A DNA stretch of 64,000 nucleotides from Herbiconiux aconitum (GTDB lineage: Bacteria > Actinomycetota > Actinomycetes > Actinomycetales > Microbacteriaceae): assembly GCF_024979235.1 (NCBI RefSeq), contig NZ_JANLCM010000001.1, positions 1,426,001 through 1,490,000 on the forward strand, written 5' to 3'. The position numbers and the translations under genes are program-made. Of the stretch, positions 53,382 to 62,628 are shown piece after piece (position 1 is the stretch's first letter; each line of letters begins with the position of its first letter). The notes beneath the pieces are model-generated. The model was not told where the DNA came from, did no database searches, and was given only the letters and a program-made list of their open reading frames with translations.

Positions 53382-54311
53382 CTAGCCGATCGCCGAGATC
53401 GTCCAGCTAGCCGACGCGCTCTCCTCCGGAGCGATCACGATGAGGTCGTGACCGGAGTTGAACGCATCCGGCGGGCAGGTCATCGGTTCGACGGCGAGGC
53501 CGATGCGGCTGGTCTCGGGCACGGGGGTGTCGGCCGTGTGGATCTGCACCCACTCGCACTCGGGGCCGAAGCTCATGGCGACGCCCGTGCCGTCGGGTGC
53601 CGTCACGGCCACGACGGCCGTGCCGCCGTTGCGATGCAGATTGGTGAAGGCGTGGTCGATGAAGGTGTCGCCGATGGTGCGGGCTTCGCGGAAGTCGAAG
53701 ACGCCGCCGTCTTCGACCGCGACCTGGGAGAGCCCGATCGGGATGAGCCGTTCAGGAGTGACGGTGAGCACCTCCTCGGCGGGGAGCGACAGGGTCCAGT
53801 CGTCGACGTGGCCGGGGCCGGCGACGAGATACGGATGCGGTCCGGTTCCGAAGGGGGCGGGCTCGGCGCCCGGGTTGCGTGCCGTGACGGTCTGGTGCAG
53901 ACCCTCCTCGTCGAGTCGGTAGTCGACCCGCAGTTCGAGGCGGTGCGGATATCCCGTCTGCGCCTCGATCGCGGCCACCAGCGAGACGCTCTCGGGCGTG
54001 CGGTCGACCATGCCGAAGTCGAGCCAGGAGACGAGTCCGTGCAGAGCGTGCGAGCGGGCCGGCTCGGTGAGGGCGAGCTGCTCCTCGACTCCAGCAAAGG
54101 TGTACCGGCCGTCGACCACGCGGTTCGGCCAGGGCGCGAGGGTGACGCCGCGGTAGGCCGGGCGCTGTTCGTCGACCTCGAACGGCACGACCAGGTTTCG
54201 GGTGCGGTGCTGCAGCACGCGCAGAGTGGCGCCGATCGAAGCGATCGAGGCGCGATAGTCGCCCGCTTCGAGATCGATGCGGGCGCCGGACAAGGGGCGG
54301 ACTGCGGCCAC
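53382..54311 (-). CDS. aldose 1-epimerase (mutarotase) family protein
   Basis: 309 residues of galactose-mutarotase fold. Catalytic His candidates in SHALHGLVSWLDF and GTGPHPYL, and Glu in the C-terminal GLAVEPMTCPPDAFNSG segment, as in YeaD/GalM-like enzymes. It interconverts sugar anomers. GTG 54311 was chosen because AAGGAGAA lies 8 bases upstream; the longer ATG version lacks similarity. Neighbours do not identify the sugar. Confidence 0.88.
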   Translation of the reverse strand: MAAVRPLSGARIDLEAGDYRASIASIGATLRVLQHRTRNLVVPFEVDEQRPAYRGVTLAPWPNRVVDGRYTFAGVEEQLALTEPARSHALHGLVSWLDFGMVDRTPESVSLVAAIEAQTGYPHRLELRVDYRLDEEGLHQTVTARNPGAEPAPFGTGPHPYLVAGPGHVDDWTLSLPAEEVLTVTPERLIPIGLSQVAVEDGGVFDFREARTIGDTFIDHAFTNLHRNGGTAVVAVTAPDGTGVAMSFGPECEWVQIHTADTPVPETSRIGLAVEPMTCPPDAFNSGHDLIVIAPEESASASWTISAIG

Positions 54312-54459
54312 GGGCGGGTTCTCCTTCAGCAACGGATGTTCGCCCTCCACGCTAGCGCCTCCGCGGAAACGCGCCGGACCGGCGAAAACCGCGACGGGGA
54401 AGCCGCTTAGCGGTACTGTTCGAATCATCTTGGTTCGTCCAGAGAAGGGTAGTCCGCTC

Positions 54460-54972
54460 ATGACCGACGAGAATCAGCCGCCCAGCGGCGCTTCGGTTCC
54501 GCCGCAGCAGCCTGTTCCGCCTCCCCCGCCGGCGCCTCCCGCGGCACCGCCGTACGACGCCGCTCCACCTCCGCCGCCGGCGGCTCCGCAATACCAGTCC
54601 GCGCCCCCACCCGGAGCCCCGGCCTATCAGCCGGGCTACGGCGCCCCCGCCGCTCCGGTTCCGGGCAAGACGCTCGGCATCGTGGGTCTGGTGCTCTCTC
54701 TGGTAGGGCTCGTCATCATCCCGTTCGCGGCTTCCGTCGCCGGTCTCATCGTCAGCATCATCGGCGGGCGCCAATCGAAGGCTGCCGGTGTGCCGAATGG
54801 CCCCGCCAAGGCCGGTCTCATCATCTCGATCGTCGGCATCGTGCTCTCGATCATCGGGATCATCATCCTCATCGTCGCGATAGTCGCCGGCACCTCGGCG
54901 CTGATCGCCACCTGTGGCGACCTCGGTCCGGGAGAGCACATCGTCAACGGCGTCCCTGTCACCTGCAACTGA
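54460..54972 (+). CDS. DUF4190-like small membrane protein with Pro-rich N-terminus
   Basis: 170 residues. A Pro/Ala-rich disordered stretch (residues about 10-65) precedes two strongly hydrophobic segments (IVGLVLSLVGLVIIPFAASVAGLI and IISIVGIVLSIIGIIILIVAIVAG) typical of DUF4190. A short extracytoplasmic C-terminus has two Cys. Function unknown. Confidence 0.75.
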   Translation: MTDENQPPSGASVPPQQPVPPPPPAPPAAPPYDAAPPPPPAAPQYQSAPPPGAPAYQPGYGAPAAPVPGKTLGIVGLVLSLVGLVIIPFAASVAGLIVSIIGGRQSKAAGVPNGPAKAGLIISIVGIVLSIIGIIILIVAIVAGTSALIATCGDLGPGEHIVNGVPVTCN

Positions 54973-55005
54973 CCGCCGCTTGGACGGGGCCCATCCGCCT
55001 CCGCT

Positions 55006-55120
55006 GAACCCCCGCTGTCTCCGAAAGTCCTGCTCGAGGGAATTCGTTCCCACCTGATGTCGTTAATGCAGCTGAACGAAATCACACATCGAGCCGGGTG
55101 ACCGGAGACAGCGGGGGTTC
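55006..55120. repeat. 115-bp element bounded by perfect 18-bp inverted repeats
   Basis: GAACCCCCGCTGTCTCCG (55006-55023) is exactly complementary to 55103-55120. Inside are GCTCGA/TCGAGC (55032-55037/55089-55094) and a GGGAA-TTCG-TTCCC hairpin (55038-55051). The right arm ends 4 bases before the ATG at 55125. It could be a MITE-like insertion with terminal inverted repeats or a structured leader RNA masking the ribosome site. No flanking target duplication is clear. Confidence 0.7.
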
Positions 55121-55124
55121 TCGC

Positions 55125-55715
55125 ATGACACGCATCATGGTTGTGGTCGGAAGTGTGCGCCCGGGGCGCATCGGACTGCCGATCGCCGAATGGGTGAGCA
55201 ACGCCCTCGCCGGTCACGACGGAGTCGAGGTCGATCTGGTCGATCTCGCCGAGGTGGCGCTGCCGCTGATGGACGAGCCGAACCATCCACGACTGCAGAA
55301 CTACACGCACCAGCACACGCTGGAGTGGAGCGAGCGCGTCGACGCGGCCGACGGCTTCGTGTTCGTGACGCCCGAGTACAACCACAGCTTCTCGCCGGCG
55401 CTGAAGAACGCGATCGACTTCCTGCACAACGAGTGGTTCCGGAAGCCCGTGGGCTTCGTGAGTTACGGCGGCATCTCGGCCGGCACGCGCGGCGTGCTCG
55501 CACTGAAGCCGGTGCTCGCCGCCGTGGGGCTGGTGCCCGCCTCGGCGGCCGTCGAGATTCCGTTCGCCGCCCGTCAGCTCGACGACGAGGGCGCGTTCCA
55601 GCCGATCGAGGCGCAGGAACGGAACCTCGCGGCGGTGGCCGACGAGCTGGTGGTGCTCGGCTCGGCGCTCGAGTCGCTGCAGCGCCGGCAGTCCGCCCAG
55701 CACACTGCGGCGTAG
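55125..55715 (+). CDS. NADPH-dependent FMN reductase / quinone reductase family protein
   Basis: 196 residues. Flavin-phosphate loop GSVRPGRIG near residue 9 and the diagnostic TPEYNHSFSPALKNAIDFL stretch near residue 80 place it with YieF/ArsH-like FMN reductases, which reduce quinones, chromate or azo dyes. ATG 55125 lies just after the 115-bp inverted-repeat element; its ribosome site would be within or beside the right arm, so translation may be controlled by RNA folding. Confidence 0.9.
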   Translation: MTRIMVVVGSVRPGRIGLPIAEWVSNALAGHDGVEVDLVDLAEVALPLMDEPNHPRLQNYTHQHTLEWSERVDAADGFVFVTPEYNHSFSPALKNAIDFLHNEWFRKPVGFVSYGGISAGTRGVLALKPVLAAVGLVPASAAVEIPFAARQLDDEGAFQPIEAQERNLAAVADELVVLGSALESLQRRQSAQHTAA

Positions 55716-55727
55716 CAGAATCGTGGC

Positions 55728-56281
55728 ATGGCCCTCTTCACGCTCGGTGCGCTGACCACCGTTCCCGTCGCCACCCGCCCCGATCTCGTCGCTCCGCCGG
55801 TCTGGGAAGCGCTCGTCGCATCCGGGGTTCAGGATGAGGTGGGCGTGGTGGAGATCGATCCGTCCGTCTCCGACACGGCAGCGACCCAGGAGAGCTACGG
55901 GCCCGCCGCCGACACCCTCGCGAACTGCGTCGTGGTGGCGGGGAAGCGGAGGGCGAGGAGCGCATCGCAGCGTGCGTCGTGCTCGCCACCACCCGCGCCG
56001 ACGTCAACGGCGCCGTGCGCCGGCGGCTCGACGTGCGTAAATCCTCGTTTCTGCCGATGGACCGCGCCGTGGGTCTCACCGGCATGGAATACGGCGGGAT
56101 CACGCCGATCGGGCTGCCATCGGACTGGCCGGTGCTCGTGGACGGCCGGGCGGCGTCGAGCCCGGCCATCATCGTGGGCAGCGGCATCCGGCGGTCGAAG
56201 CTGATTCTTCCGGGCGCCGTGCTGGCCGGGTTGCCGGGCGTCGAGGTGGTCGAGGGGCTGGCGAAGCCGATCGAGGGCTGA
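55728..56281 (+). pseudogene. YbaK/EbsC-type aminoacyl-tRNA deacylase, interrupted by a 1-base frameshift
   Basis: The N-terminus (MALFTLGALTTVPVATRPDLV) is in one frame and the rest (LATTRADVNGAVRRRLDVRKSSFLPMDRAVGLTGMEYGGITPIG) in another. The two join if one base is restored near 55946-55949, giving VVVAGKR-EGEERIAACVVLATT. The core MEYGGITPIGLP and IIVGSGIRRSKLILP blocks are the YbaK signature, which hydrolyses mischarged tRNA. Complete except for the shift; a sequencing error is as likely as a real deletion. Confidence 0.78.
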
Positions 56282-56373
56282 TCGCGGCAGGAGCTCGTCA
56301 GGATCGCGGCGCACCGCGCGAGGGAAACGTGAGGATGCGCCCTCGGGTCGACGTCGGGGCCTGAGATGGAGGG

Positions 56374-56988
56374 ATGAGTCTTTCCCATTCGATCCGGTGG
56401 TATCAGCGCCGGCAATTGCGGCATCCCGATCTTGCGGCCTGGCCGGAGTTCACCTCTTTCACGCCGTCGGATGTGCTGGCGGCCGGTGAATCGATGGTCG
56501 CCGCGGCTGCCGCGACCGGAACCCCGACCGTGCGCATCGGGCGTCGGAGTTCGCTCGCCGAGGCCGACGCGGCGGCGGTGTGGTCGCATCCGGAGAGCCT
56601 CGGCCAGGCCTATTGCTCCATCGTGGTGTGCACCGTCGAAGGGGTGTTCACTGACGGGCCCGACGACCCGAACGGACTCGGCGGCACTCACGGCCACGAC
56701 GCCTCACTCACCCGCGAAGTCTGGCTCGACGCCGAACTCGACGTCTGCCGACCGATCGAGGGAACGATGCGTGTGATCGGCCGCCCGGTGCCGCCCGTGC
56801 GCGAGATCGTCACGGTGCGGCCGACCCCTCGGGTGGGTGCGACGCACGCGTGGCTGCCGCACGACATCCGGGCCGGTGATCTGGTGGCGTTCGCGTGCGC
56901 CGATCCGGTGTCGTTGCAGGATCTGCGGCGTCGCTCCCACCATCCCGAACGGCTCGACGACGACGGGCGGTGGGGAGCGGGCTGGTGA
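56374..56988 (+). CDS. hypothetical protein, 204 aa
   Basis: Soluble, Asp/Gly-rich in the middle (TDGPDDPNGLGGTHGHDASL), with several Cys and His that could bind metal. No recognised family. TGGAGGG abuts the ATG closely. It lies between the broken deacylase and the cysK region. Confidence 0.62.
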   Translation: MSLSHSIRWYQRRQLRHPDLAAWPEFTSFTPSDVLAAGESMVAAAAATGTPTVRIGRRSSLAEADAAAVWSHPESLGQAYCSIVVCTVEGVFTDGPDDPNGLGGTHGHDASLTREVWLDAELDVCRPIEGTMRVIGRPVPPVREIVTVRPTPRVGATHAWLPHDIRAGDLVAFACADPVSLQDLRRRSHHPERLDDDGRWGAGW

Positions 56989-57093
56989 GCAGCCCCGTCC
57001 CGCCGTAATGTCCGGGCGGCCGGGCACCGCGCGGAACTAGAGTTGGCAGAGACGATCCATGACCCTGCCCAGCTGAAGAAGAAAGCCGAACGC

Positions 57094-58032
57094 ATGTCTG
57101 CTCGTATTTACAACGACGTCACCGAGCTCGTCGGTCGTACGCCTCTGGTGCGCATCAACCGCCTCGCCGAAGGCATCGACGCGACCGTGCTCGCAAAGCT
57201 CGAGTTCTACAACCCCGCGTCCAGCGTGAAAGACCGGATCGGCGTCGCCATCGTCGACGCGGCCGAGAAGTCGGGTGAGCTGAAGCCCGGCGGCACCATC
57301 GTGGAAGGCACGAGCGGCAACACCGGCATCGCGCTCGCCCTCGTGGGCGCGGCTCGCGGATACAAGGTCATCCTCACCATGCCCGAGACGGCATCGACCG
57401 AGCGTCGCGTCGTGATGCGCGCCTACGGAGCAGAGATCGTGCTGACGCCGGGGTCGGAAGGCATCCGGGGGGCGCTTGCGAAGGCGAACGAGATCGTGGC
57501 CGCCACCCCGAACTCCATCCTCGCGCGGCAGTTCGAGAACGAGGCCAACCCGGCGATCCACCGTGCCACCACCGCGGAGGAGATCTGGGCCGACACCGAC
57601 GGCGGCGTCGACATCTTCGTCGCCGGCATCGGTACGGGCGGCACGATCACGGGCGTCGGTCAGGTGCTCAAGGAGCGGAAGCCGGGGGTGCAGATCATCG
57701 GCGTCGAGCCGATCGACTCCCCGCTCTTGACGCAGGGCACCGCAGGGCCGCACAAGATCCAGGGCATCGGTGCCAACATCATCCCCGACATCCTCGATCG
57801 CACCGTCTACGACGAGATCATCGACGTGACGCTCGACGACTCGCTGCGGGTCGCGCGCGAACTCGCCAGCGAGGAGGGCATCCTGGCCGGCATCTCGTCG
57901 GGAGCCATCATGCGGGCGGCCCTGGAGGTGGCCAAGCGGCCTGAGAACGCGGGCAAGACCGTGGTGGCCATCGTCTGCGACTTCGGCGAGCGCTACATCT
58001 CCACGGTGCTGTACGCCGACCTCGTCGACTGA
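57094..58032 (+). CDS. cysK: cysteine synthase A (O-acetylserine sulfhydrylase)
   Basis: 312 residues of the fold-type II PLP family. Schiff-base Lys46 in SSVKDRIG, substrate loop [12 protein letters not shown], and [10 protein letters not shown] phosphate loop. It makes cysteine from O-acetylserine and sulfide. [21 protein letters not shown] at 57094 matches the family start; an upstream TTG at 57043 is less likely. Followed 14 bp later by cysE, so the two-step pathway is co-expressed. Confidence 0.94.
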   Translation: MSARIYNDVTELVGRTPLVRINRLAEGIDATVLAKLEFYNPASSVKDRIGVAIVDAAEKSGELKPGGTIVEGTSGNTGIALALVGAARGYKVILTMPETASTERRVVMRAYGAEIVLTPGSEGIRGALAKANEIVAATPNSILARQFENEANPAIHRATTAEEIWADTDGGVDIFVAGIGTGGTITGVGQVLKERKPGVQIIGVEPIDSPLLTQGTAGPHKIQGIGANIIPDILDRTVYDEIIDVTLDDSLRVARELASEEGILAGISSGAIMRAALEVAKRPENAGKTVVAIVCDFGERYISTVLYADLVD

Positions 58033-58046
58033 CGGCGGACGCATCC

Positions 58047-58679
58047 GTGAGTTCTGATGCGGGCGGTCGACGGAGCGGCTCACGCCCCGGGCTGCTCGTG
58101 CGCCTGCGTGAAGACGTGCATGCGGCGCGCACGCGCGACCCCGCGGCGCGCAGCACGCTCGTGGTCGTGCTCGCCTACCCGGGAGTGCACGCCGTGTGGG
58201 CCTATCGGGTGGCGAATCGGTGGTGGCGGAGTCCGGGTTTGAAGCTCCCGGCCCGGCTGCTCTCGCAGTTCGCGCGATTCCTCACGGGCGTCGAGATCCA
58301 TCCCGGTGCCCGTATTGGCCGGCGGCTGTTCATCGACCACGGCATGGGCGTGGTGATCGGCGAGACCGCGGAGATCGGCGACGACGTCATGCTCTACCAC
58401 GGCGTCACTCTGGGCGGGAAGAGCGAACGGCAGGAGAAGCGGCATCCGACCCTCGGCAATCGGGTGGTCGTGGGGGCGAACGCCACGATTCTCGGCCCGG
58501 TCTCGATCGGCGCCGACAGCAGCGTGGGAGCAGGCGCCGTCGTGGTGAAGGACGCACCCTCCGGAGCGATCCTGGTCGGCATCCCCGCACGCGATCTCAC
58601 GCGGCTGCAGCGGGGAACGGATGCGCGCAGCCCGTTGACCGACCCGGCCTTCTACCTCGATCCGGCCATTTACATCTGA
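58047..58679 (+). CDS. cysE: serine O-acetyltransferase
   Basis: 210 residues. A short helical N-terminus, then left-handed beta-helix hexapeptides with the [20 protein letters not shown] loop and GIPAR near the C-terminus typical of CysE. Catalytic His in DHGMGVVIG. It acetylates serine for cysteine synthase. The short N-terminus matches the CysE type found in actinobacteria. GTG start. Confidence 0.94.
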   Translation: MSSDAGGRRSGSRPGLLVRLREDVHAARTRDPAARSTLVVVLAYPGVHAVWAYRVANRWWRSPGLKLPARLLSQFARFLTGVEIHPGARIGRRLFIDHGMGVVIGETAEIGDDVMLYHGVTLGGKSERQEKRHPTLGNRVVVGANATILGPVSIGADSSVGAGAVVVKDAPSGAILVGIPARDLTRLQRGTDARSPLTDPAFYLDPAIYI

Positions 58680-58769
58680 TCCGGAGGGTGTCAAGGGCCT
58701 CCTGAACTTCGGGAATGGTCGATGCACTGGGAGTCGACGACGACCGTGTTCGACTGCGAAGGAGGCGCC

Positions 58770-59918
58770 GTGCGCGCAATGGTGTACCGCGGACCGTACA
58801 AGATCCGCATCGAAGAGAAGGACATCCCCCGGATCGAGCATCCGAACGACGCCATCGTGCGGGTCACGAAAGCCGCCATCTGCGGCTCCGATCTGCACCT
58901 CTACCACGGGCTCATGCCCGACACCCGGGTGGGCACCACCTTCGGGCACGAGTTCATCGGCATCGTGCACGAGGTCGGCCCGTCGGTCGAGAAGCTCGCC
59001 GTCGGCGACCGGGTGATGGTGCCCTTCAACATCTTTTGCGGGTCGTGCTTCTTCTGCGCCCGAGGCCTGTTCTCCAACTGCCACAACGTCAACCCGAACG
59101 CGACGGCGGTCGGTGGCATCTACGGCTATTCCCACACCTCGGGCGGCTACGACGGCGGTCAGGCCGAGTTCGTGCGGGTGCCCTTCGCCGACGTCGGGCC
59201 GAGCGTCATCCCCGACGGTCTCGACGACGAGGATGCGCTGCTGATGACGGATGCGCTCGCCACCGGGTATTTCGGCGCCCAGCTCGGCGACATCCACGAG
59301 GGCGACACCGTGGTGGTGTTCGGGGCCGGACCGGTGGGGCTCTACGCGGCGAAGTCGTCGTGGTTCATGGGTGCGGGTCGCGTGATCGTGGTCGATCACC
59401 TCGAGTACCGGCTCGCCAAGGCGCGGGAGTTCGCCCATGCCGAGACCTACAACTTCGCCGAACACGACGACATCGTGGTGACCATGAAGCGAGCCACCGA
59501 TCATCTCGGGGCCGACGTCGTGATCGACGCGGTGGGCGCCGAGGCCGACGGCAACCTCGTGCAGCACGTGACGGCCGCGAAGTTGAAGCTCCAGGGCGGT
59601 TCTCCGATCGCCCTGAACTGGGCGATCGACTCGGTGCGCAAGGGCGGAACGGTGTCAGTCATGGGCGCGTACGGGCCGATCTTCAGCGCGGTCAAGTTCG
59701 GTGACGCGATGAACAAAGGGCTCACGCTCCGGATGAATCAGTGTCCGGCGAAACGGCAGTGGCCGCGACTGCTCGAACACGTGCGGAACGGCCATCTGAA
59801 GCCGAGCGACATCGTGACCCACCGCATCCCCCTCGAGGAGATCGCCGAGGGATACCACCTGTTCTCGTCGAAGCTCGACGGGTGCATCAAGACCATCATC
59901 ACCACCGACGCCGCCTGA
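58770..59918 (+). CDS. zinc-dependent alcohol dehydrogenase (formaldehyde dehydrogenase-like, MDR)
   Basis: 382 residues. Catalytic zinc CGSDLH and GHEFIG; structural zinc cluster FCGSCFFCARGLFSNC; cofactor motif GAGPVGLYAAK. The length and the CVSH-less GGYDGGQAEFVRVP region fit the glutathione-independent formaldehyde/threonine-type group. GTG 58770 is used because AAGGAGG is 4 bases upstream. 13 bp before the next gene, which is probably a functional partner. Confidence 0.9.
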   Translation: MRAMVYRGPYKIRIEEKDIPRIEHPNDAIVRVTKAAICGSDLHLYHGLMPDTRVGTTFGHEFIGIVHEVGPSVEKLAVGDRVMVPFNIFCGSCFFCARGLFSNCHNVNPNATAVGGIYGYSHTSGGYDGGQAEFVRVPFADVGPSVIPDGLDDEDALLMTDALATGYFGAQLGDIHEGDTVVVFGAGPVGLYAAKSSWFMGAGRVIVVDHLEYRLAKAREFAHAETYNFAEHDDIVVTMKRATDHLGADVVIDAVGAEADGNLVQHVTAAKLKLQGGSPIALNWAIDSVRKGGTVSVMGAYGPIFSAVKFGDAMNKGLTLRMNQCPAKRQWPRLLEHVRNGHLKPSDIVTHRIPLEEIAEGYHLFSSKLDGCIKTIITTDAA

Positions 59919-59931
59919 GGAGGACGCCGAC

Positions 59932-60522
59932 ATGTCTGACTTGCCCGACCTTCCTTACATCGCCGACAAGCCCGCACCGCGGGAGAGCGTCGACGCACTC
60001 CGTGCGCGCATCCCCGGCTGGGGTGTCGATCTCGATCCCGCCGATCGTCCGGCCGTGCCTCGGGAGCAGCACGCTCCCGAGGGCACCGGTGCGCACTGGG
60101 ACTTCCCTGACCGCCAACCGGAGCTCTCGCCGCGCGAGCGGTCGATCGAACATTCCATGCTCACGCCGGTCTTCGGCACGGTCGCGCCGCTCCGGGGCGT
60201 TTCGGGGGCCGTTCGACGCTACGCCTATCGCTACAGCGAGGCGCGGGCCGCGCACTGGCTGCTGCTCATCGCCGGCGACCGGATCGACTCGGTCGGCAGC
60301 CACGTGAAGTCGTTCGCGACCCTGCGCCCGGACAACCCCCTCACGGAGACCGGACTCCTGGCGGAGTTCCGATACCAGGGTCTGCGCTCCCGGATCGGGC
60401 GACGACGGGTCGACGGCTACCACGCTTGGCTCGACCCGATCATCGTCGCGGGGCCCTGGGTGGTCGCCGGTATCGTGACCGTGAAGCTGGCCGGCAAGCT
60501 CCTCTCTGCGGCGAGGCGCTGA
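59932..60522 (+). CDS. hypothetical protein coupled to the dehydrogenase gene, 196 aa
   Basis: A soluble N-terminal half followed by a basic segment and a final hydrophobic helix (WLDPIIVAGPWVVAGIVTVKLAG, about residues 165-187), so probably membrane-associated. The QPELSPRERSIEHSMLTPVF and RYSEARAAHWLLLIAGD segments look conserved. Strong AGGAGG site. Function unknown; the tight spacing suggests work with the dehydrogenase. Confidence 0.7.
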   Translation: MSDLPDLPYIADKPAPRESVDALRARIPGWGVDLDPADRPAVPREQHAPEGTGAHWDFPDRQPELSPRERSIEHSMLTPVFGTVAPLRGVSGAVRRYAYRYSEARAAHWLLLIAGDRIDSVGSHVKSFATLRPDNPLTETGLLAEFRYQGLRSRIGRRRVDGYHAWLDPIIVAGPWVVAGIVTVKLAGKLLSAARR

Positions 60523-60541
60523 CGCAGCCGGCCTTCTGCAA

Positions 60542-60718
60542 CTAGTAGGGCTTTTCTCGGGCAGCGAGCGCTGCGATCTCCGGGTCGGAGGTTCGCTTGT
60601 GCTTCTTGTCGATGACGACCCGCACTCGCGCCGCCGCGATCTGCACACGCAATATGGCTTTCTCTTCATCAGTCAGCGCTTGGGTCGGCGGTGGTATCGG
60701 TCGAAATTTGATCACCAT
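60542..60718 (-). CDS. small hypothetical protein, 58 aa
   Basis: A basic helix-rich small protein (MVIKFRPIPPPTQALTDEEKAILRVQ...). The strong GGAAGGAG site decides the start at 60718. Overlaps, in another frame, the 3' end of the membrane protein gene at 60669, so one of the two frames may not be real. AT content is higher here than in the neighbours. Confidence 0.55.
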   Translation of the reverse strand: MVIKFRPIPPPTQALTDEEKAILRVQIAAARVRVVIDKKHKRTSDPEIAALAAREKPY

Positions 60719-61097
60719 GTCTCCTTCCATCGCTCGAGGAGTTTAGCTGAGAAATAGTCAGGTCACCACGAGGTCGGGTGATCGGGTGGTCGATGACTGC
60801 TGCGATCACATCGTCTTCGTGTTCACCCGCCCATTCGCTCGACGCGAGCGCCTCGAGTAGGGCGATCCCGACCTCACTCCTCGTGGCGTCGTCGTTGAAG
60901 GTGAGATTTAAGGCCCACTCCGCCCGCTTCCACCACTGCTCCTTGCGTTGGGCCGCTCGCTGCAACCGTGCTTGGTGACGCGAAGCCGCGAATGCGATCA
61001 TGGCTGCGACCACTGCCGCAACACCCCCGAACCCGGGGGTCTGAGCCCATGGTAAGAACCATGAGGCTGCCCAGTCGGAGGGGGAGAGTGCCTGCAT
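60669..61097 (-). CDS. hypothetical single-pass membrane protein, 142 aa
   Basis: A short N-terminus, one transmembrane helix (GFGGVAAVVAAMIAFAA, about residues 22-38), then a basic helix and the KRAEWALNLTFNDDATRSEVGIALLEAL segment, a pattern seen in several actinobacterial proteins of unknown function. Weak ribosome site. The 3' end overlaps the 58-residue gene by 50 bp. Confidence 0.58.
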   Translation of the reverse strand: MQALSPSDWAASWFLPWAQTPGFGGVAAVVAAMIAFAASRHQARLQRAAQRKEQWWKRAEWALNLTFNDDATRSEVGIALLEALASSEWAGEHEDDVIAAVIDHPITRPRGDLTISQLNSSSDGRRHGDQISTDTTADPSAD

Positions 61098-61239
61098 GTG
61101 AAGACCGTAGCCAAGGAGGTGGCGGACGCCCGCGGAGACAGCGCGAGTGTGGAGTGCGGAGGGGATTGCCCTCACTGTGCAGGAGTGGCTTGCACCTGAG
61201 GCGCGCGGGCGCGTGCGGCGGGCCGGACGCGCGACCAGG

Positions 61240-61836
61240 TCAGGGGCGAGGGCGGAGGGCGTCGAGGAGGTAGGCGAGGAGGCGGTCGGCCTGCGCGGGC
61301 GTGAGCGCCGCGAGTGCGATGCCGTTGCCCGCCACCAGCACGTCGAGGGGCTCGGCATCGGAGCGCACCGAGCCGGCGCGCACTCCGGCCGCCAGGAGGC
61401 GACCCACGGCGTCGAGCGCCAGGGCACGCGCGCCGGGAAACGCGACGCCGCTCCCGCGGTGAGGCGCGCCCTCGTGGGTGTCGCTGTCGGCAGTGGCTCG
61501 GAGGGCGCGGGCGAGACCGTCCTTCGCGCGGAGGTAGTCGATCCAGCGCCCGAGCCAGATGCGCAGCGCGCCTTCGGCGGTCGGCTCCTCGGCGAGCAAG
61601 CCGTCGACGGCGGCACAGAGCTGCGTCAGCTCGTTCTCATGTGCTGCCTCGATGAGCGATTCGCGGGTCGGGAAGTGGCGGTAGAGGGTGCCGATGCCGA
61701 CGCCGGCGTCTTTCGCGATGTCCTTCAACGAGGCCGCAGGCCCGTCGTCGGCGAACGCTCGGGCCGCCGCGGCGAGCAGGCGTTCGCGGTTGGCGCGGGC
61801 GTCGGCGCGGGGCGGCCGGCTGTCCAAGGCATCCAT
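61240..61836 (-). CDS. TetR-family transcriptional regulator
   Basis: 198 residues. N-terminal helix-turn-helix with SLKDIAKDAGVGIGTLYRHFPTR (about residues 37-59) and an all-helical ligand domain. Divergent from a decayed SDR gene; tandem palindromes at 61875-61920 are the probable operators. AAGGAGAG precedes the ATG. Its main target is broken, so it may now regulate only itself. Confidence 0.93.
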   Translation of the reverse strand: MDALDSRPPRADARANRERLLAAAARAFADDGPAASLKDIAKDAGVGIGTLYRHFPTRESLIEAAHENELTQLCAAVDGLLAEEPTAEGALRIWLGRWIDYLRAKDGLARALRATADSDTHEGAPHRGSGVAFPGARALALDAVGRLLAAGVRAGSVRSDAEPLDVLVAGNGIALAALTPAQADRLLAYLLDALRPRP

Positions 61837-61874
61837 GGTCGTGCTCTCCTTGCCGGTGTGACATGCTCGCTTGC

Positions 61875-61920
61875 AAACGGAGTCGGCTCCGTTTTACGAT
61901 AAACGGACCCGACTCCGCTT
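61875..61920. promoter_or_regulatory. tandem TetR operators
   Basis: AAACGGAG-TCGG-CTCCGTTT (61875-61894) has perfect 8-bp arms; a second copy AAACGGAC-CCGA-CTCCGCTT (61901-61920) matches at 6 of 8. They lie between the TetR gene (starts 61836) and the broken SDR (starts 61963). Confidence 0.7.
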
Positions 61921-61962
61921 AAGGCTACAACGGATGCGCCGCGCACGACAGAAGGAAGACTC

Positions 61963-62608
61963 ATGCCCCCCACCCGCCTCACCACGCCTTTCGGCGCCAC
62001 CTCGACCGCCGACGACATGGTCGCCGGACTCGACCTCTCCGAGCGTCGCGCCATCGTCACCGGCGCCGAGACGGCTCGCGCGCTCGCCCAGGCGGGGGCC
62101 GAGGTCACCCTCGCCGTGCGCAACGTCGCCGAAGACGAACGGGTGTGGGCGAAATCCGCACCCGCCCCGACGGGGGCAGCGCAGCGGTCTCCGTCGCTCG
62201 TCTCGACCTCGCCGACCAGGCTTCGATCGCGGAGTTCGTCGCATCCTGGCGTGGGCCGCTCCACATCCTGGTGGACAACGCGGGTGTGATGGCCATTCCG
62301 GAGAGTCGCGCCGCACCGGACTCTCACGCCACATGTCGACCCCGCCGGCGGCGTTCGAGGCGACATCCAGCGACGGCGTCTCGGTGAAGGACATCCCGCA
62401 GGGCGCCGCCACCTCCGCGCTGCTCGCGGCATCTCCCCTCGTCGAGGGCATCACCGGCCGCTACTTCGAAGACGCCCAGGAGGCCGAAGCGTTCGTCGAA
62501 GGGCTCCGACGCGGCGTTGCCGATTACGCGCTCGACCCCGCGGATGCGGCCCGGCTGTGGGAGCTCTCGCAGCACCTCCTCGATGGCGGAGCATTGCCGA
62601 CTCGCTGA
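61963..62608 (+). pseudogene. short-chain dehydrogenase/reductase remnant
   Basis: Three pieces of an SDR are recognisable in different frames: an N-terminus with a shortened Rossmann motif (AIVTGAETARALAQAGAEVTLAVRNVA, missing the SSGIGV part), a middle (ARLDLADQASIAEF...ILVDNAGVMAIPE), and a C-terminus (KDIPQGAATSALLAASPLVEGITGRYFED). About 130 residues between middle and C-terminus, including the expected YxxxK catalytic pair, are gone. The gene is clearly inactive. GAAGGAAG ribosome site and TetR operators upstream remain. Confidence 0.82.
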
Positions 62609-62628
62609 GGCGATGGCATCGTAGACCT

